Positions 22,936-33,879 of a stretch of 64,000 nucleotides of DNA are shown piece by piece. The stretch comes from Valencia hispanica. Lineage: Eukaryota; Chordata; Actinopteri; Cyprinodontiformes; Valenciidae. The position numbers and the translations under genes were made by a program. The DNA lies in NCBI GenBank assembly GCA_963556495.2, contig OY747723.1:16641001-16705000 (forward strand), given 5' to 3'. How positions within the stretch are numbered: position 1 is the stretch's first letter; the number at the start of each line of letters is the position of its first letter. Below the pieces are notes generated by a model, which worked only from the letters and a program-made list of their open reading frames with translations, did no database searches and was not told where the DNA came from.

Positions 22936-23990
22936 AGTTCCCCCAAACATCACACAAACCCATCAGATATATTCAGATATAATCAGAACTATTAAAAGCA
23001 TACAATAATACTGTAAGAAATTCAAGAAACGCATATTTTTCCAAATTCCTCGCAGACCATAAAAATAATCCTAAAATTATTTTCTCCACAATCAATAATA
23101 TTTTCAACCCCGCCTCAAATTCAATTCAGACAACCCCCTCAAATGCTCTCTGTGAGGAGTTTGCAGCCCACTTCAGAGGGAAGGTAGACACAATCAGATG
23201 TAATATTTTATCCTCCCAACGTAAGATGGTTTTAGACAAATCTGAGAGTGTGCGTCTACCTGAGGAAACATTGGACAGTTTTGTCCTGGTCAAAGCTGAG
23301 AGTCTTGATAAGGTTTTCTCCTCAGTGAGTTCCACCACATGTGTCTTGGACCCCATTCCCACAAGGTTTTTTAAACAATTTTATGGATCCTTTAGAGATG
23401 AGATCTTAACTCTGATGAATTGCTCCCTTCAGACGGGGGTCTTTCCTGCCACTTTTAAACGGGCGGTTGTGAGACCCCTGTTGAAGAAGAGCGATTTAGA
23501 TTTTAATGATTTAAACAACTTCCGACTGGTATCCAACTTGCCATTTTTGAGCAAAATTTTTGAAAAGCTTGTTTGAACTCAACTTAATGATTTTATCAAC
23601 ACTCATAATGTCCTAGAGAAATTTCAGTCTGGTTTTAGGGTGAACCACAGCACCGAGACGAGTAAATTATGATGCCCAGAAGGTGACAGTGTTGGTTCTA
23701 CTGGATCTAAGCGCTGCCTTCGATACAGTAGACCACACTATTCTTTTAACCCGTTTAAAACAGATCGGCCTCTCTGGTGCTGTTCATAGATGGTTCACTT
23801 CCTACCTCACAGACAGGACTTTTATGGTAAATTTGGATACCTGTTCCTCTAGGGTCCACAGCATCACATGTGGTGTGCCCCAGGGTTCAATTTTAGGCCC
23901 AGTGCTTTTTATCCTCTATATGCTCCCTCTTGGCAGTGTCATCAGGAGACATGGGGTGAATTTCCACAGTTATGCAGAAATCCTAACATT
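22936..23990 (+). mobile_element. L2/Maui-like LINE fragment, truncated at both ends
   Basis: The plus strand carries the N-terminal half of an L2 reverse transcriptase. It includes CVLDPIPTRFFKQ (~23340), RAVVRPLLKKSDLD (~23465), NLPFLSKIFEKLV (~23540), a stop, then [16 protein letters not shown] (~23690, motif A intact) and [14 protein letters not shown] (~23870). It stops abruptly at NFHSYAE, where YADD should follow. No 3'UTR or tail is present, which is unusual for target-primed insertion and implies a later deletion or recombination. It sits in opposite orientation inside the L1 endonuclease gene. Confidence 0.8.
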
Positions 23991-24580
23991 TTGAATTTAT
24001 CATATTCTTGCACTGACTTGCATTTCCTGTAGAGACATAACCTGTGTCTTATCCTTTTTCATTTTTGCTAACATCTTACTCCTCTTGATTGGGTTACTCA
24101 AACCATTGACATTTAGAGAGGCAAGTTTCAAGTCATGATGTCCTACCATGCTTAACATACAAAATCAGTAAGTTAGCTCCCCTCGACAAACAAACAACAA
24201 AAACCTAAACAGAACAAAATTAACAACACTCGTACATAAACAAACTTCCAAACAAACTTAGAGGTCTCTAAAAAACCCTCCTCTACTGTGACCCCGTTGG
24301 TGGGTTGGGGGTAAAGCCTCTCTTAAAGACAGGGCCCTGTAAGCAGGAGTTCTGTCTGTTGAGCCTAGCTAGCTCTCCCATCCTATTAGGCCAATATATC
24401 CTTCAAACGAAAAAAGAAAAGGAAAACTGCCTCTCCTAGGCATTCAGTAGTCAAGATAAGGATAAATAGTCTCATTGTGTTGCAGAAGAGTGTTGCAGAG
24501 GTACCCATTAATATTTATCAGGTTTGTCGCCGCTGAAATTCCTGTAGCTTGCCCCTTGCTCTCCGAGTTGTTGCCATGTT
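23991..24580 (-). mobile_element. L1 LINE, ORF2 start and ORF1-ORF2 spacer
   Basis: On the minus strand LKLASLNVNGLSNPIKRSK (~24130-24075) and VMSLQEM are the N-terminal catalytic blocks of the L1 endonuclease (Asn and Glu motifs). Upstream, 24140-24580 is the inter-ORF spacer, with no open frame. The upper boundary is the T-run of a poly(A) retroelement. Confidence 0.75.
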
Positions 24581-25128
24581 TCTTTTTTTTTTTTTTTTAC
24601 GTGTCCTGTTTGGCAGTGTGGAGCTCAGAATTGGTGTCTGAGTACCAAGTAGAAGCCCAACAGATTTACTTTCACAAGCGGAGCAGTACAGCTTTTGCTG
24701 TAGTACTCCACTTGATATCTGTGTGAAAAATCTTTATTATGAATTTTTGGGGTTTTTATTTCCTGATGTTATGGACGTGGAGACGGAAAATTAAGCCCAA
24801 GAATATATCTGTAAACACCAGAGACCCCACATCTATGTGTGTGTGTTAGCATGCTGGTGCATATAAGGTTTCTCCATAAGAGTGTACGATAGTTGGTGTG
24901 AGCAGGCATCAATCAGTCTCCCAGGAATCGATGCAGACATGAAGGAGATCGGAGCCAAGACGTCCAAAGGACCCCCAGAGCCCCAGGCGGACCCGGGCGG
25001 GCCGGCCGCATCCCCCAAGAGAGGAGCAAAGGAGAACCCCAGGGGAACATCCAGCAGCTACCATGCAGGGGCCCGGGGGCAGCAGTGACGAGCCCACAGG
25101 CCCCGCCGGCAACCAGCTACGCCAGGGC
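24581..25128 (-). mobile_element. GC-rich poly(A) retroelement, copy 2 (5'-truncated, internally deleted)
   Basis: The plus-strand T-run (~24582-24598) is the poly(A) tail. Inward follow the same sequence blocks as the long copy at 52703-56156: GTCCTGTTTGGCAGTGTGG, ...AAGAATATATCTGTA, ACACCAGAGACCCCACATC, and a GC-rich end reaching GCCAGGGC at 25128. Relative to the long copy it lacks ~320 bp (junction ~24795), including the purine-rich tract, and everything 5' of 25128. It lies within or directly after L1 ORF1 and preserves the uninterrupted target of the L2 found in the long copy. Confidence 0.8.
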
Positions 25129-26031
25129 TCTGAGTCCTTGACTTGGTACCCGCATGCCTTCAGCTCTCGATGCCCTTCCCGTGCGCTTGATTATGTCCCA
25201 ATAGATCCGCATGTTCGTGTACAGGGTTTGAAAACGAATCCCTTTTTCCTTTAGAATTTTCTTTATTCTATTATATTCCTTGCGTTTCTTCACTGTTTCC
25301 GAAGCGTAATCGTGGTCAAAGTGGATAGTTTTGGAGCCCACCTGAATTCTCTTCTTTTCCCATATTTTTTTCAGTATCAATTCCTTAGTTGCAAGTTCCT
25401 GAAATTTTATTATTACCAGCTTCGGCAGGGCTTCAAGGTGAGGTTTCTGTGTCAGAGACCGGTGAGCGCACTGTACTTTTAGGTCAAAGTCAAGTGGCAG
25501 CCTCAATTCGCTCCTTATAAGCTTATGAATAAATTGTTGGACCGAGTTTTCCTCCTCTCTCTTTGCAATTCCGAAGATGCTTATGTTATTACTTCTCGAC
25601 CGTGACTCTAGGTCAGTTAGTTTACATTGCAGGGCCCGCTGCTTCCCCAGGCAGGTGCAGAGAGCCTCGGTTACCTCTGAGGCCCAACCCTTCACCTGAT
25701 CCACATGGGTCTCAGATTCTTCCACTCGTTCTGACAGGCTTTGCATCTCTATAGCAATGTTATCAAGTTTGTGGTTGATTTCTTGTCCCAGGTGATTAAT
25801 TTCTTGTCTCAGATTTTTGTTTTCACCTAAAAGGTCCTGTTTTAACTCCTTTATTGCGTTAATTACCTTGCCAGCGTTCACCGAAGTGTTCTTCTTGCTG
25901 CTACTAGCTTGATCCGAGTCACTAATGTTGGCCTCCTCTACAGAGTCACTTTCTTCTTGGGTTAGCGGTATATTCCTCCATCTACTTTGGCCTTTTTTTG
26001 TTCTTTCCCCCGACCTTCTACACCTTGGCAC
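25117..26031 (-). pseudogene. L1 ORF1 protein (RNA-binding), C-terminus disrupted
   Basis: A 304-codon frame starts MPRCRRSGERTKKG at 26031. Domains in order are a basic/acidic low-complexity N-terminus (1-50), a coiled coil (~55-140, with repeated EINHLGQEINHKLD heptads), an RRM-like region (~140-235, LESRSRSNNISIFGI at its start), and a C-terminal basic domain (~235-290, KKRKEYNRIKKILKEKG). In the family this trimeric nucleic-acid chaperone coats L1 RNA. The last ~4 codons come from the inserted poly(A) retroelement, so the natural C-terminus is lost by roughly a few tens of residues. The long uninterrupted frame suggests the L1 is not very old, or that this part decayed little. Confidence 0.85.
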
Positions 26032-26140
26032 TGATATAAGTCAACTTTACGAATTATTTAGGGAGATAAGTGCGCGTTGAGGGAGAACGGTTTTCACACC
26101 GCAACTTACTTCTACATCATCCTATACTCCAAGCCTTGCA
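26032..26140 (-). mobile_element. L1 5' leader (approximate)
   Basis: This is sequence immediately upstream of the L1 ORF1 start codon. No motif fixes the 5' end, so the boundary is a guess set by the MITE that begins near 26150. Confidence 0.3.
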
Positions 26141-26149
26141 TCATACGTG

Positions 26150-26365
26150 TCCTGCTCCAGTCATCCTCGGGAGCTGTCCTTCTAGTTTTAGGTGTGTCTC
26201 TGCTCCAACACAGCTGATTCAAATGGTCAACTACCTCAAATGGTCAACTACCTTCTTAGCATATCATAAAGTTCTGCAGAGGCCTGTTGATGAGCCATCA
26301 TGTGTGTTGAAAGAGGGAAATAACTAAAACATGCAGGATACCAGCCCTTAAGGACTGACTTTAGA
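26150..26365. mobile_element. Palindromic MITE, second copy of the 4.3 kb family
   Basis: The left half holds GGTGTGTCTCTGCTCCAACA and GCTGATTCAAATGG. The right half holds TGTGTTGAAAGAGGGAAA, AAAACATGCAGGATACC and CCCTTAAGGAC. These are degenerate inverse partners of the left half and match the words of the 4318-4502 element. An extra local duplication (TCAAATGGTCAACTACCT occurs twice at ~26218-26252) distorts the centre. No coding capacity. Confidence 0.55.
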
Positions 26366-26429
26366 CACCATTGATCTAAAGTACTGCAGAGTACTGCAAA
26401 AGTAGTACTCATGATTAAACAATAAGAAA

Positions 26430-26800
26430 GAGACCTTGCAAAAATGGCATTGGTAGGAGAGTTCTAAGGCCAAAAGCACTGCTGACTCAAAACAACATAA
26501 AAGCCCGTCTCACATTTGGAAATAAAGTATCTTGATGATCCCCAAGACTTTTGGAAAAACATTCTGTCATGTTGTGGGGCTGCTTTGTTGATTCATGAGG
26601 GTAACTTGGTTTAATCGATGGAACCATGAATTCTGCTCTCTGCTAGAAAAACCATAAAGGAGAGCGCCCAGCCATCAATTCGTGGCCTTAAGCACAAGCG
26701 AGCTTTTGTGTTGCAGTATAATAATGATCTGAAGCACTCCAGCAAGTCCACCTCTGAATTGCCCAAAAAAAGAAAAATCTACAACTTGGGGAGTAGAGAG
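26430..26800 (+). pseudogene. Tc1/mariner transposase relic
   Basis: Plus-strand translation in shifting frames gives pieces of a Tc1 transposase: NIKARLTFGNK (~26500), SVMLWGCF (~26565), SAQPSIRGLKHKRAFVLQ (~26665-26715), then YNNDLKHSSKSTSELPKK (~26717-26770). The catalytic-region block normally written QQDNDPKHTSKST is thus altered. The D34E core is broken by stops and missing 5' sequence. Ends and TA duplications are not identified. Confidence 0.75.
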
Positions 26801-28424
26801 ATTTAAATTGAGCACCTTTTTCTTATCTGGTTGCATCACAGTGCTAAGAGACAGCGTGTATTTTCCTGTGACAGCTCATCATGGTGCTAGGTGTTTCTCT
26901 GTTTGTCGAGTCATTGCTGCAGACAAGTGGATTTCAGATGTAGTGACCCGAAATCCATTTGCAGTTAAAAATCCACACACTGACCCCCGACGTTCACTTA
27001 GGAGCACCTGCCATCCAAAACAAGAGGGTTACAACAGTCAAACTATCAGGGGAGAGTAGACTGGGAATGGTTGTTCATGCTTGACCAAACTAAAAAGTCT
27101 TTGAGTCTAATTTCCCTTTGACTGTTTCTCTGTGTTGGTAGTCTTCCGCCTCAGACAACAGCCACAGCTGAGTCGCCAAACCGCTCTGACGCTGTCAGTA
27201 CAACCTTCTGCTCACCTGGAACATGATTATTGTTACAGCAAAACAGTTTTTTATAAAGACTCCCACGCAAGCTTTTTTCCCTTGTACATTAAAAAGTAAC
27301 GTTTTGTTTGGCAGCAGGCTGACACAGGACCTTCATAAACCTGTGTGGGTGTCTTTTGCATTTATTGGGACAACATGACCGGCAGTTGCTTTGTCCTGCA
27401 ATTTGAGCTTTTATTTTCACTGTAACAGAAGAAAATAGAGCGTACATCAATGGAGATGTACCGTTGCATCCAAAGTGTGTACTCCCTTTTTTCAAATAGT
27501 ATTTTGACTGCATTCAGCAGCTAAGAGTAGTTAGTAAGCGCAGCGAAGCAAAGAGTCCCAGCCTTTGTGGGCTTGTGAAATGTTCTGATGTGAATCCGAA
27601 AGTTAACGAAGTGGTAATAAATGCAATTACTGGAATACTTAATGCTACAAACCTGCTTCCAGACAGAAAGAGGAGGTTGATGGACTGATCCAGAGCATGA
27701 GGCACAGCAGGAGCTTACTTACAGTTTACTTGGTAGCAAGAGCTTCTTTTCCTTGCAGTCTTTCAAAGTCCCAATTCGGGAACATAAAGGCTGTCTTAGT
27801 GTCATGATTAAAAGGTTTATGGGTCTTTGAAAAATCTGAGACCTATAATGCCATATGTTTTTCATGTTGGTAAAGCAGGCACCTTTTTCAGTACTCAGGC
27901 ACATGATCCACTTACAAATTCAAGATTTAAGTCATTGTAGTATCCTCCAACCTCCTTATGTTTCTCCACAAAAATTTAACATTTATGGAGGATTTGATCT
28001 GAAGTTCGGAAAATGGCTTTTTTTCATCAGCTTGATCAAATGGGTTCAATTAAGCACTTAACATGCTAATAATGCTCTACTAATGTTTTCTTATCAAGAA
28101 AAACAGATTTTAGATTCAGTCAGTTATCTTTACTGTCAAAGCTTCTACCCAATCTAAATTATACTTAACAATCATCTGTTAACCCTAATGGGCATGGAAA
28201 TTGTGACATTTACCATCAATTTCTGGTCCTTTTGAAAGCTAGGATGAAAGAAATATAAAAAACAAAACAAACAGGACATTTTTACATGACACATCAGTCA
28301 ACGCATTAGCACTCTCTGCCTAGGTAAATCAGTAGTTGACCAGTTAACAGCTGACCAACAATAAACTATAAGGTTTAATGGCCCTTTATGGAGATGGTGG
28401 ACACTTAAAGATCAACCATTGGAA
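26801..28424. other. No recognisable gene or repeat
   Basis: Several short frames (60-83 codons) occur, but none carries a recognisable domain or a convincing splice context. Composition is AT-rich and non-repetitive. I see no transposon ends. Confidence 0.35.
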
Positions 28425-28935
28425 TGGTAAAGTATTTACCCCCCCTTGGACTTGTTATGTTTTTGCTTTTTTGTTGCACTGAAATCTTTCAGAAGAAACA
28501 AAACAGATTTTAGATAAAATTAAAATTTCAAAGGATGATTTATTTTACTAAGGGAAAAAACCCTATTCAGACCAGCCCAACCCTGTGTGAAAAAGTAAAT
28601 GCTCTAAATAAGTGTTTGTACCACCAATAAAAACTACTAAATTTGGACCAATTCTTGCAACATCTCAATCAAATCCAATCCAGAGTGTATTTTATTTCAA
28701 GCCACTCAGGGATGGGCTTGCTGATTTGCTTCATATCATTGTCCTGCTGCATAACCTAAGAACGCTTCAGGTTAAGCTCACGGACACTCTCCATTTTTGG
28801 ATATTAACCCTCAATGTGGTTCATTGTAGTCCCAAAGAACTTAGAAGTGACTTTATAAACTTTTCCAGACTGATAGGTGTCAGTGACTTTGTTTCTCATG
28901 TGTTCTTGGGGCATGATGTTACTTTCTGAGACCTT
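28425..28935 (-). pseudogene. Tc1/mariner relic, N-terminus and 3' terminal region
   Basis: 28430-28600 matches the terminal region of a fish Tc1 family (GTAAAGTATTTACCCCCCC at the outer edge, then GTGTGAAAAAGTAAATG). 28740-28930 read on the minus strand encodes fragments such as VTDTYQSGK and YKVTSK, corresponding to the N-terminal helix-turn-helix. The words CATTGTCCTGCTGCATAACC (~28737-28756) are antisense transposase. The central catalytic part is mostly absent, so this is a deleted relic. Orientation is minus. Confidence 0.65.
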
Positions 28936-29034
28936 TTTGCCTACTTCCTTCCAGTATTCTGACCCACAAGCCCTTAGTTTGACATGTCTGGTCTACAGAG
29001 AAGAAGGATCTTAAAAAGACAGAGAGTGTGAGAA

Positions 29035-29640
29035 TTCTTAGGTGTTTGTGTTTTGAGTTTATTTAATTTCCCTATTAAGATTACCTTACTGTTTTAGTGC
29101 TAGGATCTTTAGGTGTTTGTGATTTGACTTTCCTTCTACTGAGTGTTTGTATGTTTTTTTTCCTTCCACTACATTTTATCCTCTTTTCCTTTTTTCTCCC
29201 CTCTGGTGTTTGTACTTTGAGTTTCTCTTGCTTTCTGGTCATTCCTTATTTATTTACTTAGATCTACAGTCACTCCTATGTTAGTCTTTCTTATCTTTGG
29301 TTCTGTAGACACTTCTATTTTTCCCTTGTGTTGATCTTTTATTAGTCATTTCGTTATCTCGTCTGTTAACTTTGCTTTATTTGTTTTCTTACTTGAATCT
29401 CTTTCTTCTGTTCTTTTTCTCTTCTGTTAATTAGTGCTTTATTTATGGGTTTCTCTTATATTTCTTTATTCTTATCATCTTAGATCTCTTTCATCCTTAG
29501 AGTTAGTTCTTACTTTCTACATTTAGAATTATTTTCTGTTACCTCATGTCCCACGCCTTGCTGTAAGTTTACGTTTGTACCATTGATTCATTAAATTCTG
29601 CACTTCAAGAGTATCTGCATGTGGGTCCTAACTTCACTGC
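29035..29640 (+). repeat. Pyrimidine-rich tract, possible LTR or retroelement 3' region
   Basis: About 500 bp on the plus strand is dominated by T and C, with scattered TTTCTT/CTTTTCC words. It ends at GTGGGTCCTAACTTCACTGC, which resembles the terminus of a fish LTR or other retroelement. The block could be read as TGTGAG...ATGACA, the TG...CA form of an LTR, but I cannot show a matching target duplication. Non-coding. Confidence 0.3.
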
Positions 29641-30920
29641 AACATGACAGACTAAAACAAAGATTTTCCAATTGGGTGAAATGAACAATGAACCATTTCG
29701 CCAAAGCATTGAAACTCAAAGACTCAAAGAGTTATCTCTGTGGATGTCTTGATTTCAGTGACGTAGATCATTTCTGATTACATATCTTATGGTTGCTCAT
29801 TGACATTCACTAGCCACTCTAGGGAGGGTCAATTCCAAAGGAAAGGTATGACGTGAAAGCAGGATGAGTAGGAAAAGGACTTAAAGCTTTCATTGTTGAA
29901 AAAAGGTACTTTTGTTCATCTAGGACTGTACTGCAAGCTCATTAGTATTTAGATACACTAAGCTGCTCCCTTGAATTGGCCAAGCTACTACATTATTCTA
30001 CCCAGTATATTAGTTCCCCTTGTTGAACACGCACAAAACCTTTACCCTGGTTTTATCTTCAGAAAATGTGAAAGCAGAGGAACGAGATATCGAAAAATGT
30101 GTGGTGTGGGGGCAAATAGAAAAATAGTTCTCCTACAAAAGAAATCTTTCTCCCCTTTAAGTTCCTTTTTCTTACAATTTCCTTAAATAAACAGTAATGT
30201 TTTTGGAATCAAATGCAGAGATCTGTCTTCCTGCCTCCAGTTCCTTAAAAACTGACACAAGTGAAACACCTGTTCCCTTTTAGTTCCAACCACCCCTCTC
30301 ACTAATCTTTTTCTGTCTTTTTAAAAGAAAGGTTAACAGACTGCTGTGTTGGAGCAACGAGTGTCCCCTTCTGGCCCTAGGCTGCACAAGGAGTTGTTCA
30401 TGATGACTTTTTTCATGTAAATACAGCCTGCTGTCAGTGTAAATGGTTAGCTCAGGATAAGTAGGCTTTATTAGAAAGAATGTCAATGAAATACCGCAAT
30501 TCATTGAAGGGTTTGTGTATTCTAAGGACTTATTGCCTGAGGCTGGTATTGAATATAGCTCAAGAGGAAGCATTTCTGTTAAGAATGTAAGTAAACAGCT
30601 AAAGATTCAGTTTTTTTCCCCCCTCTGTCTGTCCTTCCTCTGCCAATAGATTCTGTGTCCTGATCAGGATTGCAGTAGTTGTGAGGTTTAATACAAATAA
30701 CCCAACAACAACAAAAAAAACATTTCACATAACGCAGTGATTAACAAATATTGTAATAGTCTTGTTATTCAAACCTTATTAAACACAACACATAAAACAT
30801 CGTAAATATTAAATAAATGTGCTTTGTGGACTTGTGGATAGCTAAAATCCATGATTAGTTGAGACCCTGCTCTAAAATGCTTATATCTGCCTCTTCAGTA
30901 GTTCTAACACCAAATATACC
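29641..30920. other. No recognisable feature
   Basis: Anonymous AT-rich sequence. The longest frame (97 codons, 30280-30573 minus) has no recognisable domain. No repeat ends were identified. Confidence 0.35.
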
Positions 30921-30924
30921 TTAA

Positions 30925-31400
30925 AGGAACAGGGGCAGGATTTGTAAATAAAGTAAACATCCATATCCAGTTTTTTAATGCTGAAGTGTTATAAACCAAA
31001 AAGAATGAGCCCACGCACGTATAGTTCCATTTTCTTAAACTGGCTGTGTGCTGCAAAATGTGCTGCAGCTCGGGGCCCGAATTTCCCGCGCTGTCCGACC
31101 GGTGTGACGTCAATTGACACGGCTTGTGCATTCTCGACAGCTTTAAAAGAGGAAGAGAAATGGTCGCAGACCTCCATTGATTCAATTGTGAGAATGGATT
31201 CTTCTGCAACTGGCAAACGACCAAGGACGACTCACAGCCCACTAAAAAGTCGCACTAAGAAAAAGAAGTATGTCACTGTGAAGAGGTATGTTTTTTTTGT
31301 GAAGCGTTTGTGCGCGCTCCCGTGCGGCTGGCTGCAGTTACTTGCAGCGCCAGCCACGTTGCTCGTGAGTTTTGTTTCTTCATTCTGCCCCATGCTCCTT
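30925..31400 (-). mobile_element. TTAA-flanked non-autonomous transposon, copy 2 (inverted)
   Basis: This element is homologous over its full length to 11130-11618 but in reverse orientation. The left end is AGGAACAGGGGCAGG, the right end on the minus strand is AAGGAGCATGGGGCAG, and TTAA sits outside at 30921-30924 and 31401-31404. The words TTCCCGCGCTGTCC and TCAATTGACACGGCTTGTG are shared. It is slightly shorter (476 bp). Two near-full-length copies with intact TTAA flanks show the family is a real transposon and let a consensus be built. Confidence 0.8.
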
Positions 31401-31589
31401 TTAATATGTTTTAATAAAAAAGTGTAAATCGTCTTAGCACTACCAGAGCTGCTAACATCCATGGTCTTCCTTATTTCCACTGTTAGGTATACAGCCAATC
31501 AGCGGCAAAAAAAATAAATGGCACTCCTGGATTGGTTGTTTTTAAAACGGTCAATAGTGTATCAAGTAGCATTGTGCCTAGGCATTTCA

Positions 31590-32190
31590 GCTTCTCAAAC
31601 TGTATTTACTGTTAGATATTTTGGATCTTGCTCAACTCCAATTGGTGCAGAACGCGGCAGCAAGATTTCTGACGCACACCGACAGACAACAACACACAAC
31701 ACCGGTACTGAAATCCTTCCACTGGCTGCCAATTGCATTCAGGGTTCAATACAAACTGCTCCTTATTGTTTTTAAATCATTACATGGTCTTGCCCCCTCC
31801 TACCTATCTGACCTGCTTTCTCTCCACCAACCACGTCGAATGCTTAGGTCGTCTGGTCAACAACTCTTAGAGGTTTCAATAGCTCGCTGTAAATCGCGGG
31901 GTGAAAGAGCCTTCTCGCCCCAAAACTGTGGAACGCACTCCCCCTTGTAATCTTTGTTAAAAACATATTATTTTCCCCTGGCTTTTAAATTTTAGCCACG
32001 TTTTGGTTTTTTCACTTCTTTGAATATTTCTTATGTTTGCTGCTTTTAATTTCTTGTCTTACTTTTGCTCTTAACCCTTTATTGCTATCGTGTTTGTTTG
32101 TTGTATCTTTCCCTTTACCGTTCAAGCACTTTGGTCAGTTGTATCTTTGTGTATAAAGTGCTATACAAATAAATTGGTATGGTATATGAT
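31590..32190 (+). pseudogene. L2/CR1-like LINE 3' end: RT C-terminus and 3'UTR
   Basis: Plus-strand frame 31621-31950 encodes QLQLVQNAAARFLT, SFHWLPIAFRVQYKLLLIVF and LAPSYLSDLLSLHQP, the C-terminal blocks of an L2-type reverse transcriptase ORF. It then shifts frame before the expected GERAFS...LWN end. A ~250-bp T-rich 3'UTR follows and ends in AAAGTGCTATACAAATAAA (32157-32175), the usual L2 3' terminus. The upstream RT catalytic domain is missing (5' truncation). Confidence 0.85.
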
Positions 32191-32514
32191 CTATAAAATA
32201 TACGCAAATAGGTGGGTTTTTGGCAAAGAATTTGGAGTCACATTTCACAGAAAACTCCAAATTTTGAACCACAAATGGATAAGAGTCCACTGTACACTCA
32301 ACTTCCATTGCATCTAATGGTAACTTATTTTACTTTGTGGGTGGTGTTAATAAACCCTCCCTCTTTATTTCAAAGGAGAGAATGGTAGTGGGAGACACAG
32401 TCTCTGGTCCAATCAATTATGTGGACAATTTGCCTTAGCCGGGCCGTCTGTGTGATATGGACCTACAGCAGCATTTTAAAGATGCAGTCTTTCTGGTTTA
32501 ATTGAGTTTGTTAA

Positions 32515-32630
32515 GAACCGGGATATGTCCCCACCTTTCACCCTGTGACTGCTGGAGATAGGTACCAGCCCCCACCACAACCTTGCATGGATAAGCATGT
32601 ATAATTGATGGACGGATAGATGGATAGAGT
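32515..32630 (+). mobile_element. SINE-like retroposon 3' tail
   Basis: ACCTTTCACCCTGTGACTGC, GGAGATAGGTACCAGCCCCC and a (GATG/GATA)n-like end (TGGACGGATAGATGGATAG) match the 3' half of a very abundant fish short retroposon. Other parts of the same family lie at 37712-37815 (minus) and 41625-41935 (plus). The GATG-type tail is shared with Rex3, whose enzymes could mobilise it (inference). Confidence 0.55.
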
Positions 32631-33169
32631 TATTGAGGGTTGCCAATTCAAAGATGGTTCTAGAGACAATAATGGCCTTCTTATGGTGGCCCACTGGATT
32701 GATACGAGTTTGGAAAATCTCCTTATTGTGAATTGAGTCATTATGCTGTTTTACTTTATAATAGACACAAACATTTTTATCTGTTGTTTCACCTTACCCT
32801 GCTTCATACATAATCACCAGCGTCCCACAATGATCCTACAATGCATGCCCACAATTGCACCATAACCAGGACCCTATACTGCCACAGCTCTCTCATACTG
32901 TGTCAGGATGCAGCTAGTACTCAAAGGTAACTCCACCTCAACATGATGCATCTGCCACTGTATTGCACTGCTTGAAAGACACAACAATCAGGCCTTACTG
33001 GTGTACATTAGGATGTACTTCATGCATGGGCTGTTTCCACAGTCCAACCAGGACCTTGCTAATAAACAACCACAACTTGCCGTAGACGTTTTAGGCCTTC
33101 TTCACAACCTTGAGGAAATCATATGCTCTATCACTTGTAGGTTCTGCCCTGTTGGTAGCATCCAACAAA

Positions 33170-33375
33170 GGCGAGGGTCATAACTTTGCGTAAAGAACAT
33201 GACAGCACAGCTCCATCTTGCCTAGCATTAACTGTTCAGGCTGCTGCTGGTGGTATAATGGTGTGGGACATCTTTTCTTTACAGACTTTATCCTTCTTAA
33301 TGCCAAATGGACATTGTTTAAACTCCAATGGGTTCAACAATCCCCAGATCTCAGTCCAGCATGTTTGAAGATTTA
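33170..33375 (+). pseudogene. Tc1/mariner transposase relic (short)
   Basis: Plus-strand fragments AAAGGIMVWDIFS (~33240-33280, from the family's GG..MVWG.F block) and NPQISVQ (~33340-33360, from SPDLSP with a frameshift) are spaced as in a Tc1 catalytic domain. The sequence in 32830-33170 may be the same relic but is too decayed to align by eye. Confidence 0.5.
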
Positions 33376-33879
33376 AACTTGCTAACCCATACTAGATCGG
33401 TTTTTGAAAATGTCTTCTGTGCTGTTGAAAAGAGTTGCAATATGTGTGGAGCTTGGCTAAACCTAAGCCATCTGTGAAAGCAATACCATCTGGAAACAAC
33501 TGTGGTCTTTTGTTGTCATAATTTTGTGATTCTGTCCTGACAAAGGGAGGGCAGCCATTTTAGATTAGTGGTTCCAACAAGTTGGTAATCCTGCATGCAA
33601 ACATACACTTACTGAAATGATGATAACCCCCCCCACACACACGCACCTCCTCTGCCATTATTCTTGGCATCTTATGTTGTCAACTGATAATTTCAGAAGT
33701 GGTCATTCCATCTCCCGTTTTTCCAGTCTGACAAAGAAGCAGCAAATACATGCACTTAGAGACCATTCAGTGCAATTCCATTTGGTCGCTCTCTCCATTT
33801 TTAAAATGAGTCCTCTTTGCGATATTACGGACCGCCTACCACAAACAGCACTCAGATACAATTAAAGTTTTTATTTCTT

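Noticed and set aside
24795..24796. Loss of the 320-bp segment in the 24.6 kb retroelement as splicing of an intron
   Set aside because: In the sense direction the missing segment does not begin with GT and end with AG at the observed junction, so deletion is more likely.
29035..29640. The pyrimidine-rich block as a certain solo LTR
   Set aside because: TG...CA ends can be proposed, but no matching target duplication or primer-binding context is visible. It is kept only as a low-confidence repeat.
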